A stretch of 64,000 nucleotides of DNA from NCBI RefSeq assembly GCF_004363955.1, contig NZ_SNZR01000011.1:2170001-2234000 (forward strand), in the 5' to 3' direction. Each line of letters begins with the position of its first letter. The stretch's first letter is position 1. The DNA comes from Enterovirga rhinocerotis (GTDB lineage Bacteria > Pseudomonadota > Alphaproteobacteria > Rhizobiales > Beijerinckiaceae). Below are positions 7,533-18,286 of this stretch, piece by piece. Below the pieces are notes generated by a model. That model was not told where the DNA came from. It searched no databases and saw only the letters and a program-made list of their open reading frames with translations. Position numbers and translations under genes: made by a program.

Positions 7533-8630
7533 ATGGGTTTCAAATGCGGCATCGTGGGTCTGCCGAATGTCGGCAAGTCCACGCTCTTCAACGCGCTGAC
7601 GCAGACGGCGGCGGCGCAGGCGGCGAACTATCCGTTCTGCACGATCGAGCCGAATGTCGGCGAGGTCGGCGTGCCCGACGAGCGGCTGGAGCAGCTCTGC
7701 GCCATCGCGGGCTCGAAGGAGACCATCCCGACGCGGCTGACCTTCGTCGACATCGCCGGCCTCGTGAAGGGCGCCTCGAAGGGCGAGGGCCTCGGCAACC
7801 AGTTCCTCGCCAATATCCGCGAATGCGACGCCATCGCCCATGTCGTGCGCTGCTTCGAGGACGGTGACATCACCCACGTTTCGGGCTCGATCGATCCGCT
7901 GGCGGATATCGAGGTGATCGAGACCGAGCTGATGCTGGCCGATCTCGACAGCCTCGAGCGCCGCGTCACCGCGCTCGAGAAGAAGGCCAAGGGTGCCGAC
8001 AAGGAGGCCAAGGAGACGCTCGACCTCGTCAAGCGCTGCCTGCCGCTCCTTCAGGAGGGCAAGCCCGCACGCCTCGTCGAGCGCAAGCCCGAGGAGGAGA
8101 AGCTGTTCGCGACGCTCGGCCTCCTGTCCTCGAAGCCGATCCTCTACGTCTGCAACGTCGAGGAGGCCGCCGCCGACGAGGGCAACGCCTTCTCCGCCAA
8201 GGTCGCGGAGTTCGCGGCGCGCGAGGGCAACCGCGCCGTCGTCGTCTCGGCCAAGATCGAGAGCGAGATCGCCCTCCTGCCGGCCGAGGAGCAGCGCGAG
8301 TTCCTCGATGCGGTCGGCCTCGCCGAGCCCGGCCTCAACCGCGTGATCCGGGCCGGCTACGGCCTCCTCGGCCTCATCACCTATTTCACCGTGGGGCCGA
8401 AGGAGGCCCGCGCCTGGACGATCGAGAAGGGAACGCGCGCGCCGCAGGCGGCGGGCGTGATCCATACCGATTTCGAGAAGGGCTTCATCCGGGCCGAGAC
8501 CATCGCCTATCCGGATTATGTGGCGCTGAAGGGCGAGGCGGGCGCTCGCGACGCCGGCAAGCTGCGGCTCGAAGGGAAGGATTACGTCGTCGCCGACGGC
8601 GACGTGCTGCACTTCCGGTTCAACACCTGA
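7533..8630 (+). CDS. ychF: Redox-regulated ATPase YchF (Obg-family)
   Basis: A 365-residue Obg-like P-loop NTPase that binds ribosomes and prefers ATP. The P-loop GLPNVGKST is at residues 8-16. [19 protein letters not shown] follows as the G3 region with the invariant Gly-rich switch, then a coiled-coil insertion (about 130-200) and a C-terminal TGS domain ([14 protein letters not shown] to the end). ATG at 7533 begins MGFKCGIVG, the family N-terminus. It sits directly after the PIN toxin and 9 bp before the MaoC gene. Confidence 0.97.
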   Translation: MGFKCGIVGLPNVGKSTLFNALTQTAAAQAANYPFCTIEPNVGEVGVPDERLEQLCAIAGSKETIPTRLTFVDIAGLVKGASKGEGLGNQFLANIRECDAIAHVVRCFEDGDITHVSGSIDPLADIEVIETELMLADLDSLERRVTALEKKAKGADKEAKETLDLVKRCLPLLQEGKPARLVERKPEEEKLFATLGLLSSKPILYVCNVEEAAADEGNAFSAKVAEFAAREGNRAVVVSAKIESEIALLPAEEQREFLDAVGLAEPGLNRVIRAGYGLLGLITYFTVGPKEARAWTIEKGTRAPQAAGVIHTDFEKGFIRAETIAYPDYVALKGEAGARDAGKLRLEGKDYVVADGDVLHFRFNT

Positions 8631-8639
8631 GGGACGGCC

Positions 8640-9659
8640 GTGCCGGAAATCACGTTCGAGGATATCGAACCCGGCACGACGGAGACCTTCGGCCCGGTCC
8701 TTGCCGATCGCGAGGAGATGATCGCCTTCGCCCGGGCGTTCGACGACCAGCCTTTCCACCTCACCGAGACGGCGGCGCGCACGACCGGCGTCGGGCGGCT
8801 GATCGCGTCGGGCTGGTACAATAGCGGCCTCCAGATGCGCCTCCTGGCGAGACACTGGTTCGGCCGCTCGTCCTGTCTCGCGGGGCTCGGCATCGAGCGG
8901 CAGAGCTGGCTGAAGCCGGTCGCGCCCGGCGACCGGCTCACGGTGCGCCGGACCATCGTCGACACGCGCCTCTCGGCGGGCCGTCCCGATGCCGGGATCG
9001 TCCGCTTCGACTGCGACCTCGGCAACCAGGACGGCCAGGTCGTCATGCAGACCCGCCAGGCCGTCCTGTTCGGCCGGCGCGGCGCGCCGATGGTGCCGCT
9101 CTCCCCTCCACCGCCCTGCCCGGACACCCCGCCCTCGCGCGGCGGCGGCGTCGAGGACCCCGAAGCCGCTCCCCGCTGCTTCGAGGAGATCGAGATCGGC
9201 CGCGCCGTCGATCTCGGCACCTACGACTTCACCGAGGCGCGGATCGTCGATTTCGCGCGGCTCTACGATCCGCAATCCTTCCACCTGAGCCGCGAGGGCG
9301 GAGCGGCCGGCCCGTTCGGCGCGCTCGCCGCATCCGGCTGGCACACGGCGGCGGGCTGGATGCATCTCTATTCGGCGCGTCTCCGCAGGATCGCCGAAGC
9401 GGGGCGCGCGCCCCGCGCCAGCGTCTCGCCGGGATACGGCGATCTGCGCTGGCGCCGTCCGGTCTATGTCGGCGACGTCATCCGCTTCGCGAGCGAGCCC
9501 GTCGCCAAGCGTCCCCTCGCCTCCCGGCCCGGCTGGGGCCTCGTCACGAGCCGGAACACGGGCTGGAACGCGCGCGGCGAGACGGTGATCGAATTCACCG
9601 GAAGCGCGTTCTGGACCATGGGCTGGAACGAAGGTGCCGTGCTGACAGCGAAAACCTGA
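8640..9659 (+). CDS. Tandem MaoC-like (double hot-dog) hydratase
   Basis: A 339-residue protein made of two MaoC hot-dog domains (about 5-135 and 178-325) joined by a Pro/Gly-rich linker (PPPPCPDTPPSRGGG). Each half has the hydratase-type motif: FDDQPFH in the first, YDPQSFH in the second. Both have a helix containing ASGW. Family members hydrate or dehydrate acyl-CoA thioesters. This could be a mesaconyl- or enoyl-CoA hydratase, but the substrate is not evident. Translation starts at GTG 8640, nine bases after the ychF stop, implying the same transcript as ychF. Confidence 0.8.
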   Translation: MPEITFEDIEPGTTETFGPVLADREEMIAFARAFDDQPFHLTETAARTTGVGRLIASGWYNSGLQMRLLARHWFGRSSCLAGLGIERQSWLKPVAPGDRLTVRRTIVDTRLSAGRPDAGIVRFDCDLGNQDGQVVMQTRQAVLFGRRGAPMVPLSPPPPCPDTPPSRGGGVEDPEAAPRCFEEIEIGRAVDLGTYDFTEARIVDFARLYDPQSFHLSREGGAAGPFGALAASGWHTAAGWMHLYSARLRRIAEAGRAPRASVSPGYGDLRWRRPVYVGDVIRFASEPVAKRPLASRPGWGLVTSRNTGWNARGETVIEFTGSAFWTMGWNEGAVLTAKT

Positions 9660-9732
9660 TCCGCCAACCATTGGTTTAGTAAAACCTTTACCATAACCGC
9701 GCTGAATCCCTGCCGTCGGAGCACACCACGGC

Positions 9733-9909
9733 ATGAGCGAATCACCTCGTCAGGACCACGACATGCGCGACCTCATCGAGCGCGTCCTGCTCGAATACGA
9801 GACCGTCATCGCCGAGATCATCAACCGCCCCGTGCCCCAGCGCGAGCGCGCCGGAGCAGGAATCGGCGTTCTCGCCATCGACGGCGCCCTCCCCTCCGAG
9901 CGTCCCTGA
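9733..9909 (+). CDS. Small uncharacterised protein (58 aa)
   Basis: An ATG at 9733 opens a 58-codon frame ending at TGA 9907-9909. The protein has an amphipathic helix (MRDLIERVLLEYETVIAEII) and a short C-terminal tail, with no signal peptide or membrane segment. GGAG (9718-9721) is a possible ribosome binding site. An AT-richer block (9667-9700, with GGTTTAGTAAAACC) upstream could hold its promoter. I do not recognise the family. The GC pattern at third positions supports coding. Confidence 0.5.
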   Translation: MSESPRQDHDMRDLIERVLLEYETVIAEIINRPVPQRERAGAGIGVLAIDGALPSERP

Positions 9910-10005
9910 AGCACGTCCTGGAACGCGGCGAGGGGCATCGCCGTTGAGGCGCGGATGGTCGCCCTTGTCTCGCGCAGGCGCGAACCCATCTTGGTGCCAG
10001 GTCCG

Positions 10006-10374
10006 ATGCCGACGATCCGCAATCCTCTCCTCATCCCGCCCCTGGCCCTCGCCCTGGCGGCGGTCGCTGCGGTGGCCGGCTGCTCGACCGCGACCCCCGT
10101 GCTGCTGCAGGGAACGTCGCTCCCCACCCTCCAGGGCCGGGCGAACACCACGGCCGGCTATACGGGCGAACTCACGACCGATAACGGCGCCTGCCGCGGC
10201 TCGTTCACGGGCTTTCCGGGCCATCCCGTCGTGACGCTCGAGGTCTCCTGCAACGACGGACGGAGCGGCATCGGCACGGCGACGCTCGCCTCGGGGGCCT
10301 TCGTGTCCGGCGAGGTGCGGCTGAACGACGGCTCGCTCCTCACCATCCGCCAGCGTTCGCCGGCCGTCCCCTGA
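10006..10374 (+). CDS. Small secreted lipoprotein, uncharacterised
   Basis: 122 residues with a hydrophobic leader ending in the lipobox AVAG-C (Cys about 23-24), so it should be a lipid-anchored periplasmic protein. The mature part contains a beta-rich segment (TGELTTDNGACRGSFTGFPG, VSCNDGRSGIGTATLASGAF) with one probable disulfide. I chose the ATG at 10006 because it puts the lipobox at a normal distance; an in-frame ATG at 9955 would add 17 charged residues before the leader. The MFS gene begins 14 bp downstream. Confidence 0.7.
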   Translation: MPTIRNPLLIPPLALALAAVAAVAGCSTATPVLLQGTSLPTLQGRANTTAGYTGELTTDNGACRGSFTGFPGHPVVTLEVSCNDGRSGIGTATLASGAFVSGEVRLNDGSLLTIRQRSPAVP

Positions 10375-10388
10375 GCGGGACGGCGACA

Positions 10389-11759
10389 ATGCACGAGGCG
10401 CGCTCGGCCGTCCGGCCCGTGGCCGTCGGCCGCGCCGGCATCTGGAGCTGGCTGCTGTTCGATTGGGCCTGCCAGCCTTTCTTCACCCTCGTCACCACCT
10501 TCGTCTTCGCGCCCTATTTCGTCTCGGCTCTGGCCGCGAACCCCGTCCAGGGCCAGGCGCTCTGGGGCTACGCGACCGCGGCAGCGGGGCTCGTGCTCGC
10601 GGCGCTGTCGCCGATCCTCGGCAGCGCCGCCGATGCGAGCGGGGCGCGCAAGCCCTGGATCGCCGCGTCCTGCCTCATCCTCGCCGTGTCCTCGGCCGCG
10701 CTCTGGTACGCGGCCCCGTCCTCCGCCATGGCCGTGCCCATCGCGCTGATCGCCTTCGCGGTCGCGACCATCGCCGCCGAGGTCGCCGCCGTCTTCAACA
10801 ACGCGATGATGGCCCGGCTCGCCGGGCCGCAGGCGATGGGCCGGCTCTCCGGCACGGGCTGGGCGATGGGCTATGCCGGGGGCCTCGTCTCGCTCGCGCT
10901 GATCCTGACGCTGATCGTCGCCAATCCCGAGACGGGGCGGACGCTCCTCGGCACCCAGCCGCTCTTCGGCCTCGATCCGGCGGCACGCGAGGGAGACCGC
11001 GCGGTCGGGCCGTTCTCGGCCCTCTGGCTCCTGCTCTTCGTCTGGCCGCTCTTCGTCTTCACGCCCGACGCGCCCCCGAGCGGACTGCCCTTCCGGCAGG
11101 CGATGCGCGACGGCCTGGTCCGCCTGCGCGAGACGATCGCGGACGCTCGCCGCCAACCCTGGCTCGTGCGCTTCCTCGTCGCGAACCTCCTCTACCAGGA
11201 CGCGCTGGTCGCGCTGTTCGCCTTCGGCGGCATCTACGGCGCGGGCGTCTTCGGCTGGCGCGAGACGGAGCTCGGCCTCTTCGGCATCCTGCTGACGGTC
11301 ACGGGTACTGCCGGAGCCGTGATCGGCGGCCGCCTCGACGACCGCTACGGCGCCCGTCCCGTGATCCTGGGATCCCTGGCCGTCCTCGCCTTCGTCTGCC
11401 TGTCGGTCGCGACGCTCGGCGAAGGCAGGGCCTTCTTCGTCGATACCGGCCCCGGCGGGCCGGGCCTCTTCGGCAGCGTCCCGGAGAAGGTCTTCGTCGG
11501 GCTCGGCCTTCTCATCGGGGCCGTCGCCGGGCCGCTTCAGGCCTCCTCGCGCTCCCTCCTCGCGCGCGGCGTGCCCGAGGCCGAGGCGGGGCGCTATTTC
11601 GGCCTTCTCGCCATGTCGGGGAAGGCGACGTCCTTCCTCGCCCCCCTCCTCGTCGCCACCGCGACGCAGATCAGCGGGACGCTCGCGGCGGGACCTCTCA
11701 TTCTCGTCGGCTTCTTCGGCCTCGCCGGCGCGATGATGCTGGGGGTCAGGAGATCGTGA
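10389..11759 (+). CDS. MFS transporter, UMF1/Atg22-like family
   Basis: A 456-residue inner-membrane transporter with about 12 membrane helices. The opening ([22 protein letters not shown]), with a WxxxDW-type helix 1, is characteristic of the UMF1 (unknown major facilitator-1, Atg22-related) family, as are [13 protein letters not shown] in helix 5 and [22 protein letters not shown] in helix 11. Relatives in fungi export amino acids from vacuoles; bacterial substrates are unknown. Its 3' end overlaps the convergent ybjQ-like gene by 14 bp. Confidence 0.85.
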   Translation: MHEARSAVRPVAVGRAGIWSWLLFDWACQPFFTLVTTFVFAPYFVSALAANPVQGQALWGYATAAAGLVLAALSPILGSAADASGARKPWIAASCLILAVSSAALWYAAPSSAMAVPIALIAFAVATIAAEVAAVFNNAMMARLAGPQAMGRLSGTGWAMGYAGGLVSLALILTLIVANPETGRTLLGTQPLFGLDPAAREGDRAVGPFSALWLLLFVWPLFVFTPDAPPSGLPFRQAMRDGLVRLRETIADARRQPWLVRFLVANLLYQDALVALFAFGGIYGAGVFGWRETELGLFGILLTVTGTAGAVIGGRLDDRYGARPVILGSLAVLAFVCLSVATLGEGRAFFVDTGPGGPGLFGSVPEKVFVGLGLLIGAVAGPLQASSRSLLARGVPEAEAGRYFGLLAMSGKATSFLAPLLVATATQISGTLAAGPLILVGFFGLAGAMMLGVRRS

Positions 11760-12066
11760 CGGCCGTTCCCGTCGCCGTGACCATCATCATGCTCTCCTTG
11801 GCACCGACAGCACCGTAATCGATGTCGACGCCGACGATCGCGTTGGCGCCCAGGCGCAGAGCCTCCTCCTGCATGTCTCGCAGGGCCTCGTCGCGCGCGC
11901 CGCGCAGCACCTTCTCGTAGGAGCCCGAGCGCCCGCCGACGATGTCGCGGATGGAGGCGAACCAGTCGCGGACGAAATTCGCGCCGAGCACCGCCTCTCC
12001 CGAAACGATGCCGTGATAGGCGGTGATGCGGCGCCCCTCGACGCTCGGCGTGGTGGTGACAAGCAT
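11746..12066 (-). CDS. YbjQ family (heavy-metal-binding domain, DUF74) protein
   Basis: A 106-residue cytosolic protein of the YbjQ/DUF74 family. Recognisable segments are [40 protein letters not shown] and the conserved [17 protein letters not shown] near the C-terminus. The fold forms pentameric rings; function is unknown. I set the start at 12066 ([11 protein letters not shown]), the usual family start, rather than 12114. The gene is convergent with the MFS gene and overlaps its last 14 bases. Confidence 0.88.
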   Translation of the reverse strand: MLVTTTPSVEGRRITAYHGIVSGEAVLGANFVRDWFASIRDIVGGRSGSYEKVLRGARDEALRDMQEEALRLGANAIVGVDIDYGAVGAKESMMMVTATGTAVTIS

Positions 12067-12100
12067 GGTGCTTCTCCGAACGTCCGAGGGTCCATTGACC

Positions 12101-12175
12101 GCGTCTCGAAGCACGCACGACCGTCATGCGTCCTTCGAGGCCTCGCTTCGCGAGGCACCTCAGGATGAGTAAGGA
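12101..12175 (-). repeat. Family-B palindromic repeat (intergenic copy)
   Basis: Read on the minus strand, this unit runs CTCATCCTGAGGTGCCTCGC, GAAGCGAGGCCTCGAAGGAC, then GTGCGTGCTTCGAGACGC. The same modules occur at 42018-42120 (inside the DNA ligase gene), 56115-56227 and 19507-19629. The 20-mer at 12101-12120 is identical to 19609-19628. This copy lies between purH and ybjQ. Confidence 0.8.
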
Positions 12176-12188
12176 AGGAGATCCCCCC

Positions 12189-13781
12189 TCAGTGCCGGAA
12201 GTGCCGGTGTCCCGTGAAGACCATGGCGAGGCCGGCCTCGTCGGCCGCCTTGATGACCTCGTCGTCGCGCATCGAGCCGCCCGGCTGGATGACCGCCGTC
12301 GCGCCCGCCTCGGCGGCGGCGAGGAGGCCGTCGGCGAAGGGGAAGAAGGCGTCGGAGGCGACGACGGCGCCCTTGGCGAGGGTTTCGGGAAGGCCTGCCG
12401 TCTTCGCGGCCTCCGCCGCCTTCCAGGCGGCGATGCGCGAGGAATCGACCCGACTCATCTGGCCCGCCCCGATCCCGACCGTCGCGCCGTCCTTCGCGTA
12501 GACGATGGCGTTCGACTTCACGTGCTTGGCGACGCGGAACGCGAAGCGCATGTCGGACAGTTCGCGCTCGGACGGCGCACGCTTCGTGACCACCTTCAGG
12601 TCCATCGCGTCGACAACGGCGTTGTCCCGCCCCTGGGTCAGGAAGCCCCCGGCGACGGTGCGGAATGTCAGGCCCGGCGCCTTCGGATCGGGCAGCGAGC
12701 CGGCGAGAAGGAGGCGCAGGTTCTTCTTCGCGGCGACGATGGCGATCGCCTCCTCGTCCGCCTCGGGGGCGATGATCACCTCGGTGAAGATCTCGACGAT
12801 CTTCCGCGCCGCCGCGGCGTCGAGCCGGCGGTTCAGCGCGACGATGCCGCCGAAGGCCGAGACCGGATCGCAGACGAGCGCGCGCTCGTAGGCCTCGAGG
12901 AGGCTCGAACCCTCGGCGACGCCGCAGGGATTGGCGTGCTTGATGATCGCGACCGCCGCCGTGCGGGACGGGTCGAACTCGGCGACGCATTCATAGGCGG
13001 CGTCGGTGTCGTTGACGTTGTTGTAGGAGAGCTGCTTGCCTTGGAGCTGGCGCGCGGTCGCGACGCCCGGGCGGCTCTCCGCCGTCCGGTAGAAGGCACC
13101 GGCCTGATGGGGGTTCTCGCCGTAGCGCATGGCCTCGGCGAGCGTGCCGCCGAGGGCGCGCACGGGCGGGGCGACCTCACCGATCGCGTCCGCGAACCAG
13201 GAGGAGATCGCCGCGTCATAGGCCGCCGTGCGGGCATAGGCCTTCTGCGCCAGCGCCTTGCGCAGGGAGAGCGAGGTCGCGCCGTCGTTCGCTGCGAGTT
13301 CGCCGAGGATGCGCTCGTAATCGGCGACATCGACCACCACCGCGACGTCGCCGTGGTTCTTGGCCGCCGCGCGGATCATGGCCGGGCCGCCGATATCGAT
13401 GTTCTCGATGCAGTCGTCATAGGGCTTGCCGGCCGCGACCGTCGCCTCGAACGGGTAGAGGTTCACGACAAGGAGATCGATCGGCGCGATGCCGTGGGCT
13501 TCCATCGCGCCGACATGCTCGGCATTGCCGCGGATGGCGAGAAGGCCGCCATGGACGCCCGGATGGAGCGTCTTCACGCGCCCATCCATCATCTCCGGGA
13601 AACCGGTGAGGTCGGCGACGTCGCGCACCGGCAGCCCGGCATCGGCGAGGGCCTTCTTCGTCCCGCCCGTCGAGACGAGATCGATGCCGCGCTCGTGCAG
13701 CGCCTTGGCGAAGGGCACGAGCCCGGCCTTGTCGGAAACGGAAAGGAGCGCGCGGCTGACGCGCCGAAGATCGTCGGGCAT
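12189..13781 (-). CDS. purH: Bifunctional AICAR transformylase / IMP cyclohydrolase
   Basis: Catalyses the last two steps of IMP synthesis. The 530-residue protein has an N-terminal cyclohydrolase (MGS-like) domain (about 10-140; [35 protein letters not shown]) and a C-terminal formyltransferase domain with the catalytic KHANPCG and RYGENPHQ motifs. It ends with the family-typical FTGHRHFRH. The ATG at 13781 gives [17 protein letters not shown]. The heparinase gene upstream on the same strand ends 70 bp before, so both may belong to the rsmB-heparinase-purH run. Confidence 0.97.
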   Translation of the reverse strand: MPDDLRRVSRALLSVSDKAGLVPFAKALHERGIDLVSTGGTKKALADAGLPVRDVADLTGFPEMMDGRVKTLHPGVHGGLLAIRGNAEHVGAMEAHGIAPIDLLVVNLYPFEATVAAGKPYDDCIENIDIGGPAMIRAAAKNHGDVAVVVDVADYERILGELAANDGATSLSLRKALAQKAYARTAAYDAAISSWFADAIGEVAPPVRALGGTLAEAMRYGENPHQAGAFYRTAESRPGVATARQLQGKQLSYNNVNDTDAAYECVAEFDPSRTAAVAIIKHANPCGVAEGSSLLEAYERALVCDPVSAFGGIVALNRRLDAAAARKIVEIFTEVIIAPEADEEAIAIVAAKKNLRLLLAGSLPDPKAPGLTFRTVAGGFLTQGRDNAVVDAMDLKVVTKRAPSERELSDMRFAFRVAKHVKSNAIVYAKDGATVGIGAGQMSRVDSSRIAAWKAAEAAKTAGLPETLAKGAVVASDAFFPFADGLLAAAEAGATAVIQPGGSMRDDEVIKAADEAGLAMVFTGHRHFRH

Positions 13782-13851
13782 GTCGGGATTCCGGAGAGGG
13801 ATGCCAGCCGCTTAGCATGCGACGCGGCCGAGCGGAACGCGAGCGCTCGAA

Positions 13852-15582
13852 TCAGCTGCGGATGAAGATCCACCTCAGCGAGGAACCCGCGTCGCCCTCG
13901 GCCGGCGGCAAGGGCACGACGATCTGCTGCGTGGCGCGTCGCCCTTCCGTCACCGCGAGGAAGAGGCTCGGCTCGAGAAGCGGCTCGGCATCGACCGCGC
14001 CGAAGCGCCAGCGCTCGCCGCCGGGCAGATCCAGCAGGACGCCCGCGCCGCCCTCCTCCATCCGCGCCTCGACGGCCGGATGGAGATGGAAGCGGAGCAG
14101 CGCCCGCGCCGCCGGATAGGCCGAGGTCCCGGCGAAGGAGACCGCGTCCTCGCCCTCGAGTTCGCGTCCATCCCGCGACAGGCGGAGGATGCGCCGGTGC
14201 GTGGCCCCGAACGAGGCCCGGTAGCCGTCGTGGCGCGCATCGAGCACCGCGACGCCGTCCTCGTCGCGGATCGTCGCCACGACCTCGCGCGCGCCGCCCA
14301 CCACCACCGGGCCGAGACGGCCGACGAGATAGGCGGCGGCGCGGCCTTCCTGCTCCGCCGTCTCGCGGCTGAGAACGGCTCCCGCCGACTCGCCGTCCAG
14401 AACGAGCGTGGAATGCGCGCTCGTCCGGCGTCCCGCCTCGCGGCCCGGCCCCGGATAGGGCGGCGCGCCGGCATTGACGACGATGCGGTTCGGCCCGCTC
14501 GACAATTCGAAGGCGAGCGGCGCGGCATGAAGCCCGGCCGAATCCGCGAGAGCGGGCATCGGCCCGATATCGGCCAGAACGAGCGTCTCCCCGCCCTCGA
14601 GCCGCGCGAAACCGGGTGCCGCGACCTCGTCGGCCGCTCGCGCCGGGCGGCTGTCCTGCGCCGAGAGCGTCGCGAGGTCGCCGGCCGGGCTCGGTCCCAT
14701 GCCGTGGAAGAGGGCGAGTTCACCGTCTCCGTGACGCAGGCTGCGCAGCATGGGCAGCAGCCGCTCGATCGCCCGGTCGAGCGAGACCGGCAGATCCATG
14801 CCGCGGCTCGCATAGAGAAGCTTCAGCGGCAAGAGATCGAGCAGCAGATCCGCGACCCGGCCGGGATTCCGGCACAGGGCGGGAGCGGCGCCGAGCACCT
14901 GGCGGTCGAGTTCGGCGGACAGGCCGCGCGTGCCCCGCCGGGCATGACCCTCGAGGCCGGAGGAGGACAATCCCGCGAAGCAGAGCCCCATCGCCGCGGC
15001 GAGGCGCTCGGCGGGCTGAGGCGAATCGCGCATGGCGCCATCCAGCACGGCGGCGTCGCGCCCGATCCGACGCAGATAGCGGTCGTAGAAGGCGTGATCG
15101 GCGCCCGCCAGCACCAGCGGCGAATGGGCGAGCATCGAGACGACGCGCCGCGCGACGACCGTCGGGCGCCGGGCGATGCCGCGGTCGAGCACGCGCCGGC
15201 GGGAGCGGAGCGCGGCCTCGGTCAGGGCGCGCGCGATGTCCCGTGCATCCTGCGTGTCGGCCTCGCGAAGGTCCCGCAGCCAGCCGAAGCCGTAGAGGTC
15301 CTCGGCCCAGGCCCAGCTCGGCGCCTCGATCTCGAAGGGGGACAGGCCGGGCATCGGGGGCGGATGGCGATCGGCGAAGACGTAGAGCCCCGTCGCCATC
15401 TCGCCCGCCACCGCGCCGTCCGCGACGCGCAGATCCTGCGGCGCGAAGAGGAGCTGCTTCGGGAAGCGCACGCGGCCCGGCCAGCGGGCGAGCACCCGCG
15501 CCCGGGTGAGCGTCGCCCGCCCGGCCTCGATCAGCGCCGCCCGCAACACGGGCCAGCGATCGGGCGGCTTCCCCACCGGCAC
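13852..15582 (-). CDS. Heparinase II/III family protein
   Basis: A 576-residue protein with an N-terminal all-alpha region containing WLRDLREADTQDARDIARAL and a C-terminal beta-sandwich domain of heparinase II/III type (ETLVLADIGP; RIVVNAGAPPYPGPGREA; SAHSTLVLDGESAG). It may be a polysaccharide lyase acting on cell-surface or capsular glycan, but I see no N-terminal signal peptide. The gene sits between rsmB and purH in many Rhizobiales and is usually only annotated by domain. Start at ATG 15582 (MPVGKPPDRWPVLRAAL). The 163-bp gap to rsmB is the longest break in this run and may hold a promoter. Confidence 0.85.
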   Translation of the reverse strand: MPVGKPPDRWPVLRAALIEAGRATLTRARVLARWPGRVRFPKQLLFAPQDLRVADGAVAGEMATGLYVFADRHPPPMPGLSPFEIEAPSWAWAEDLYGFGWLRDLREADTQDARDIARALTEAALRSRRRVLDRGIARRPTVVARRVVSMLAHSPLVLAGADHAFYDRYLRRIGRDAAVLDGAMRDSPQPAERLAAAMGLCFAGLSSSGLEGHARRGTRGLSAELDRQVLGAAPALCRNPGRVADLLLDLLPLKLLYASRGMDLPVSLDRAIERLLPMLRSLRHGDGELALFHGMGPSPAGDLATLSAQDSRPARAADEVAAPGFARLEGGETLVLADIGPMPALADSAGLHAAPLAFELSSGPNRIVVNAGAPPYPGPGREAGRRTSAHSTLVLDGESAGAVLSRETAEQEGRAAAYLVGRLGPVVVGGAREVVATIRDEDGVAVLDARHDGYRASFGATHRRILRLSRDGRELEGEDAVSFAGTSAYPAARALLRFHLHPAVEARMEEGGAGVLLDLPGGERWRFGAVDAEPLLEPSLFLAVTEGRRATQQIVVPLPPAEGDAGSSLRWIFIRS

Positions 15583-15745
15583 GCTACTCCTTCACCTGGG
15601 CCTGGATTGGAACGTCACGATTGCCCCGCGGCGCGGCCCGTGCGGACCGCGGCGCTACCGGTCAGCATTGCTACAGTGGGCTTAACCCATTCTTTAGCCT
15701 GGGGACGAGGGGCGGGGCGCCCTCTCGCAAACCATCCCCAGCGTG

Positions 15746-17110
15746 TCAGCCCGAGACCGGGCTCCCGGCTCTCGCGAGGCAGGCGGCGTAGAATCCGTCG
15801 AGGCCCGGCCTCCAGCCCTCGGCCGGCGCGCCGGGCGCGTCGGGCCAATGATCGGGCACGGTGCGCAGATCGCCCTCCCCCGTCAGAAGCTCGGCGGCGA
15901 TGCCGTGCTCGCCGGGCGCGAGGGGGATGCGCGTGAAATCGGCATGGCGCGCGAGGAAGGCACGGACCTGCTGCTCGCCCTCCTCCGGCTCCAGCGAACA
16001 GACGCAATAGACGAGGCGCCCGCCGGGGCGGACGAGGCGCGCGGCACGGTCCAGCATCCGCACCTGCACGGCGGCGAGGGTGCGGATATCCGCCTCCGAC
16101 TTCGTCCAGGGCAGGTCGGGATGGCGGCGGATCGTGCCCGTCGCCGAGCAGGGCGCGTCGAGCAGCACCGCGTCGAAGGGCTCCTCCTGATAGGCGAGCG
16201 CATCGGCGCAGACGATCTCCGCCTCGAGCCCGAGACGGCCGAGGTTGTCGTGAAGGCGCTCGAGCCGTGCCTCCGACCGATCGAGGGCGGTGACGCGCGC
16301 CCCGGCCGCCGCGAGCTGTGCGGTCTTGCCGCCCGGCGCCGCGCAGAGATCGAGGATGCGCTCGCCCTCCTGCGGCCGCAGGAGGCGCGCGGGCAAGGCC
16401 GCGGCGGCATCCTGGACCCAGAACGTGCCGTCCCGATAGCCCGGCAGCTCCGAGACCGGGCGCCGATCGAGGACGCGCACGCTGCCCGTCGGCAGAAGGA
16501 CACCGCCGACGCTCTCCGCGAGAGCCGTCGCGTCGCCCTTCGCCGTCAGGTCGAGCGCAGCGCCTCCGGCATGGGCGGCGGCGATGGCCGCGACACGTTC
16601 CTGACCGTAGGCTTCGCGCCAGCGGACGGCGAGCCATTCCGGCAGTTCGGCCGTCGCCGAGAGCGGCGGCAGGATCTCCTCGCGCTCCCGCGCGATCCGC
16701 CGCAGCACGGCATTGACCATGCCGGCGAGATGCTGCGTGCGGCGATCCTCGCGGGCGAGCCGGACCGAGAGATCCACCGCCGCGTGGTCGGCGACGTCGA
16801 GGAACAGGACCTGGGCGGCGCCCGTCGCGAGGATGGCGACGGTGCCGGGCTCCTTCGGCACGCCCCTCTCCATGCGCTCGGCGAGGACGTCGAGGATGGT
16901 GCCGAGATGCCGGAAGGTCGTGACGGCGATGGCGCGCACGAGCGGCTGGTCGCCGTGCCCCGCCAGCGCCTCGTCGAGCGTCGCCTCGCGCGCGAGCGTC
17001 GCCGCGACGGCCTTGGCGGCGGCGCGGCGCTCGGCGAGGCCCGGCGCCTCGGCCGGAGAAGAAGGACGCCGCTTCTGGTCAGGCCTGCCGGGCCGTGCGC
17101 CGGCCCTCAT
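15746..17110 (-). CDS. rsmB: 16S rRNA m5C methyltransferase, RsmB/NOP family
   Basis: 454 residues. An N-terminal NusB-like RNA-binding domain (about 25-165) is fused to a Rossmann methyltransferase. The SAM motif [18 protein letters not shown], motif [17 protein letters not shown] and motif [18 protein letters not shown] supply the two cysteines used in m5C catalysis. It probably methylates C967 of 16S rRNA as RsmB does. Its ATG overlaps the htpX stop codon by 4 bp (ATGA-type), so it is translationally coupled behind htpX. Confidence 0.93.
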   Translation of the reverse strand: MRAGARPGRPDQKRRPSSPAEAPGLAERRAAAKAVAATLAREATLDEALAGHGDQPLVRAIAVTTFRHLGTILDVLAERMERGVPKEPGTVAILATGAAQVLFLDVADHAAVDLSVRLAREDRRTQHLAGMVNAVLRRIAREREEILPPLSATAELPEWLAVRWREAYGQERVAAIAAAHAGGAALDLTAKGDATALAESVGGVLLPTGSVRVLDRRPVSELPGYRDGTFWVQDAAAALPARLLRPQEGERILDLCAAPGGKTAQLAAAGARVTALDRSEARLERLHDNLGRLGLEAEIVCADALAYQEEPFDAVLLDAPCSATGTIRRHPDLPWTKSEADIRTLAAVQVRMLDRAARLVRPGGRLVYCVCSLEPEEGEQQVRAFLARHADFTRIPLAPGEHGIAAELLTGEGDLRTVPDHWPDAPGAPAEGWRPGLDGFYAACLARAGSPVSG

Positions 17111-18003
17111 CGGGACCAGGGCCCGGAGCCGGGCCGGGGAGCGGCAAAGCCGCCGCCGGCGCGGCCCATCTCGGCCGCGAGCTGCTGCAAGGCCGCGACG
17201 CGGTTCTGCGTCGAGGGATGGGTCGAGAACATATTGTCGATTCCCCCGCCCGCGAGCGGATTGACGATGAAGAGGGGCGCCGTCGCCGGGTGCTGCTCGG
17301 CGGAGACGTTGAGCGTGCCGCGCGCGGCGGCTTCGAGCTTCAGCAGCGCCGAGGCGAGCGCATCCGGCCGGCCGGAGATCAGCCCGCCGTCACGGTCGGC
17401 CACGTATTCCCGGCTCCGGCTGATGGCGAACTGGATGATCGCCGCCGCGATCGGCGCGAGCAGCATGGTGAGCAGCCCCATGATCGGATGCGAGCGCCCG
17501 TCGCTGCGGCCGCCGAACATGAAGCCGAACTGCGCGACGGTCGAGATCGCGCCGGCCAGCGTCGCCGTCACCGTCATCAGGAGCGTGTCGCGATTCTTGA
17601 TGTGGGCGAGTTCGTGCGCCATCACCCCGGCGATCTCGTCGCGGTTGAGGATGCGCAGCAGCCCGTTCGAGATGGCGACGGCGGAATTCTCGGGGTTGCG
17701 GCCCGTGGCGAAGGCGTTGGGCTGTGCCTCCGGCAGGATGTAGACGCGCGGCATCGGCAGGTTCGCGCGCTGCGCGAGTTCGGCCACCATCTGGACGAGC
17801 TCGGGCGCGGTCTGCGCATCGACCTCCTGGGCCCCGTGCGCCGAGAGCGCCATCCGGTCCGAGTTCCACCAGGCGAACAGGTTCGTGACCGCCGCCATGC
17901 CCAGCGCGATGACCATTCCGGTCTGTCCGCCCATGCTGAAGCCGACCACGCCGAACAGGGCGGTCATGGCCGCGAGCAACATTCCCGTCTTGACGACGTT
18001 CAT
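17107..18003 (-). CDS. htpX: Zinc metalloprotease HtpX
   Basis: An inner-membrane M48 protease that degrades misfolded membrane proteins. The 298-residue protein has two N-terminal membrane helices (about 5-45), the zinc motif HELAH (H130, E131, H134) and two further hydrophobic segments after it. The start at 18003 ([10 protein letters not shown]) follows a strong GGAGG. The divergent SDHAF4-like gene begins only 21 bp away, so the htpX promoter must lie within that gene's 5' end. On the minus strand TCTTCG-N17-TACATT (about 18050-18080) is a weak candidate. rsmB follows with a 4-bp overlap. Confidence 0.96.
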   Translation of the reverse strand: MNVVKTGMLLAAMTALFGVVGFSMGGQTGMVIALGMAAVTNLFAWWNSDRMALSAHGAQEVDAQTAPELVQMVAELAQRANLPMPRVYILPEAQPNAFATGRNPENSAVAISNGLLRILNRDEIAGVMAHELAHIKNRDTLLMTVTATLAGAISTVAQFGFMFGGRSDGRSHPIMGLLTMLLAPIAAAIIQFAISRSREYVADRDGGLISGRPDALASALLKLEAAARGTLNVSAEQHPATAPLFIVNPLAGGGIDNMFSTHPSTQNRVAALQQLAAEMGRAGGGFAAPRPGSGPWSR

Positions 18004-18024
18004 CGATCCCTCCACCTCCGTCTC

Positions 18025-18261
18025 ATGCAGCAAGACGACGACAGCCACAATGTAGGTAGTCCCGCCCCTTCCGAAGAGGGGGGAGCGCGAAAGCTGACGC
18101 CGGCCGCCGAGCGCGCCCTCGCGGAAGCCGCGGCCCGGCGCGCGGCCATCGACGCCCATGCGCGCGAGATCGCCGGAACGCCCGAGCATCAGGGGCGCGG
18201 CGGGCTCGAGCCCGTGCGCTACGACGACTGGGAGATCAAGGGCCGGGCCATCGATTTCTGA
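18025..18261 (+). CDS. DUF1674 / SDHAF4-like succinate dehydrogenase assembly factor
   Basis: 78 residues ending in [22 protein letters not shown], the highly conserved C-terminal signature of DUF1674 (Sdh8/SDHAF4). This family helps flavinated SdhA assemble into complex II in mitochondria and alphaproteobacteria. The N-terminal half is a charged helix ([20 protein letters not shown]). The ATG at 18025 has no purine-rich ribosome binding site, the upstream strand being pyrimidine-rich because it carries the divergent htpX Shine-Dalgarno, so initiation may be leaderless or weak. Confidence 0.88.
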   Translation: MQQDDDSHNVGSPAPSEEGGARKLTPAAERALAEAAARRAAIDAHAREIAGTPEHQGRGGLEPVRYDDWEIKGRAIDF

Positions 18262-18286
18262 GGGCGGCAGCCCCGTCGCTCGGATT

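Noticed and set aside
9100-9165. Pro/Gly-rich linker in the MaoC protein as another in-frame repeat
   Set aside because: No sequence match to families A, B or C; looks like ordinary linker codons.
11746-11759. Overlap of the MFS and YbjQ genes as a sign of misannotation
   Set aside because: A 14-bp convergent overlap is common, and both proteins have complete family ends.
15676-15692. TTAACCCATTCTTTA as a CtrA site near the heparinase start
   Set aside because: The second half is TTTA, not TTAA; one mismatch in a short box is weak evidence.
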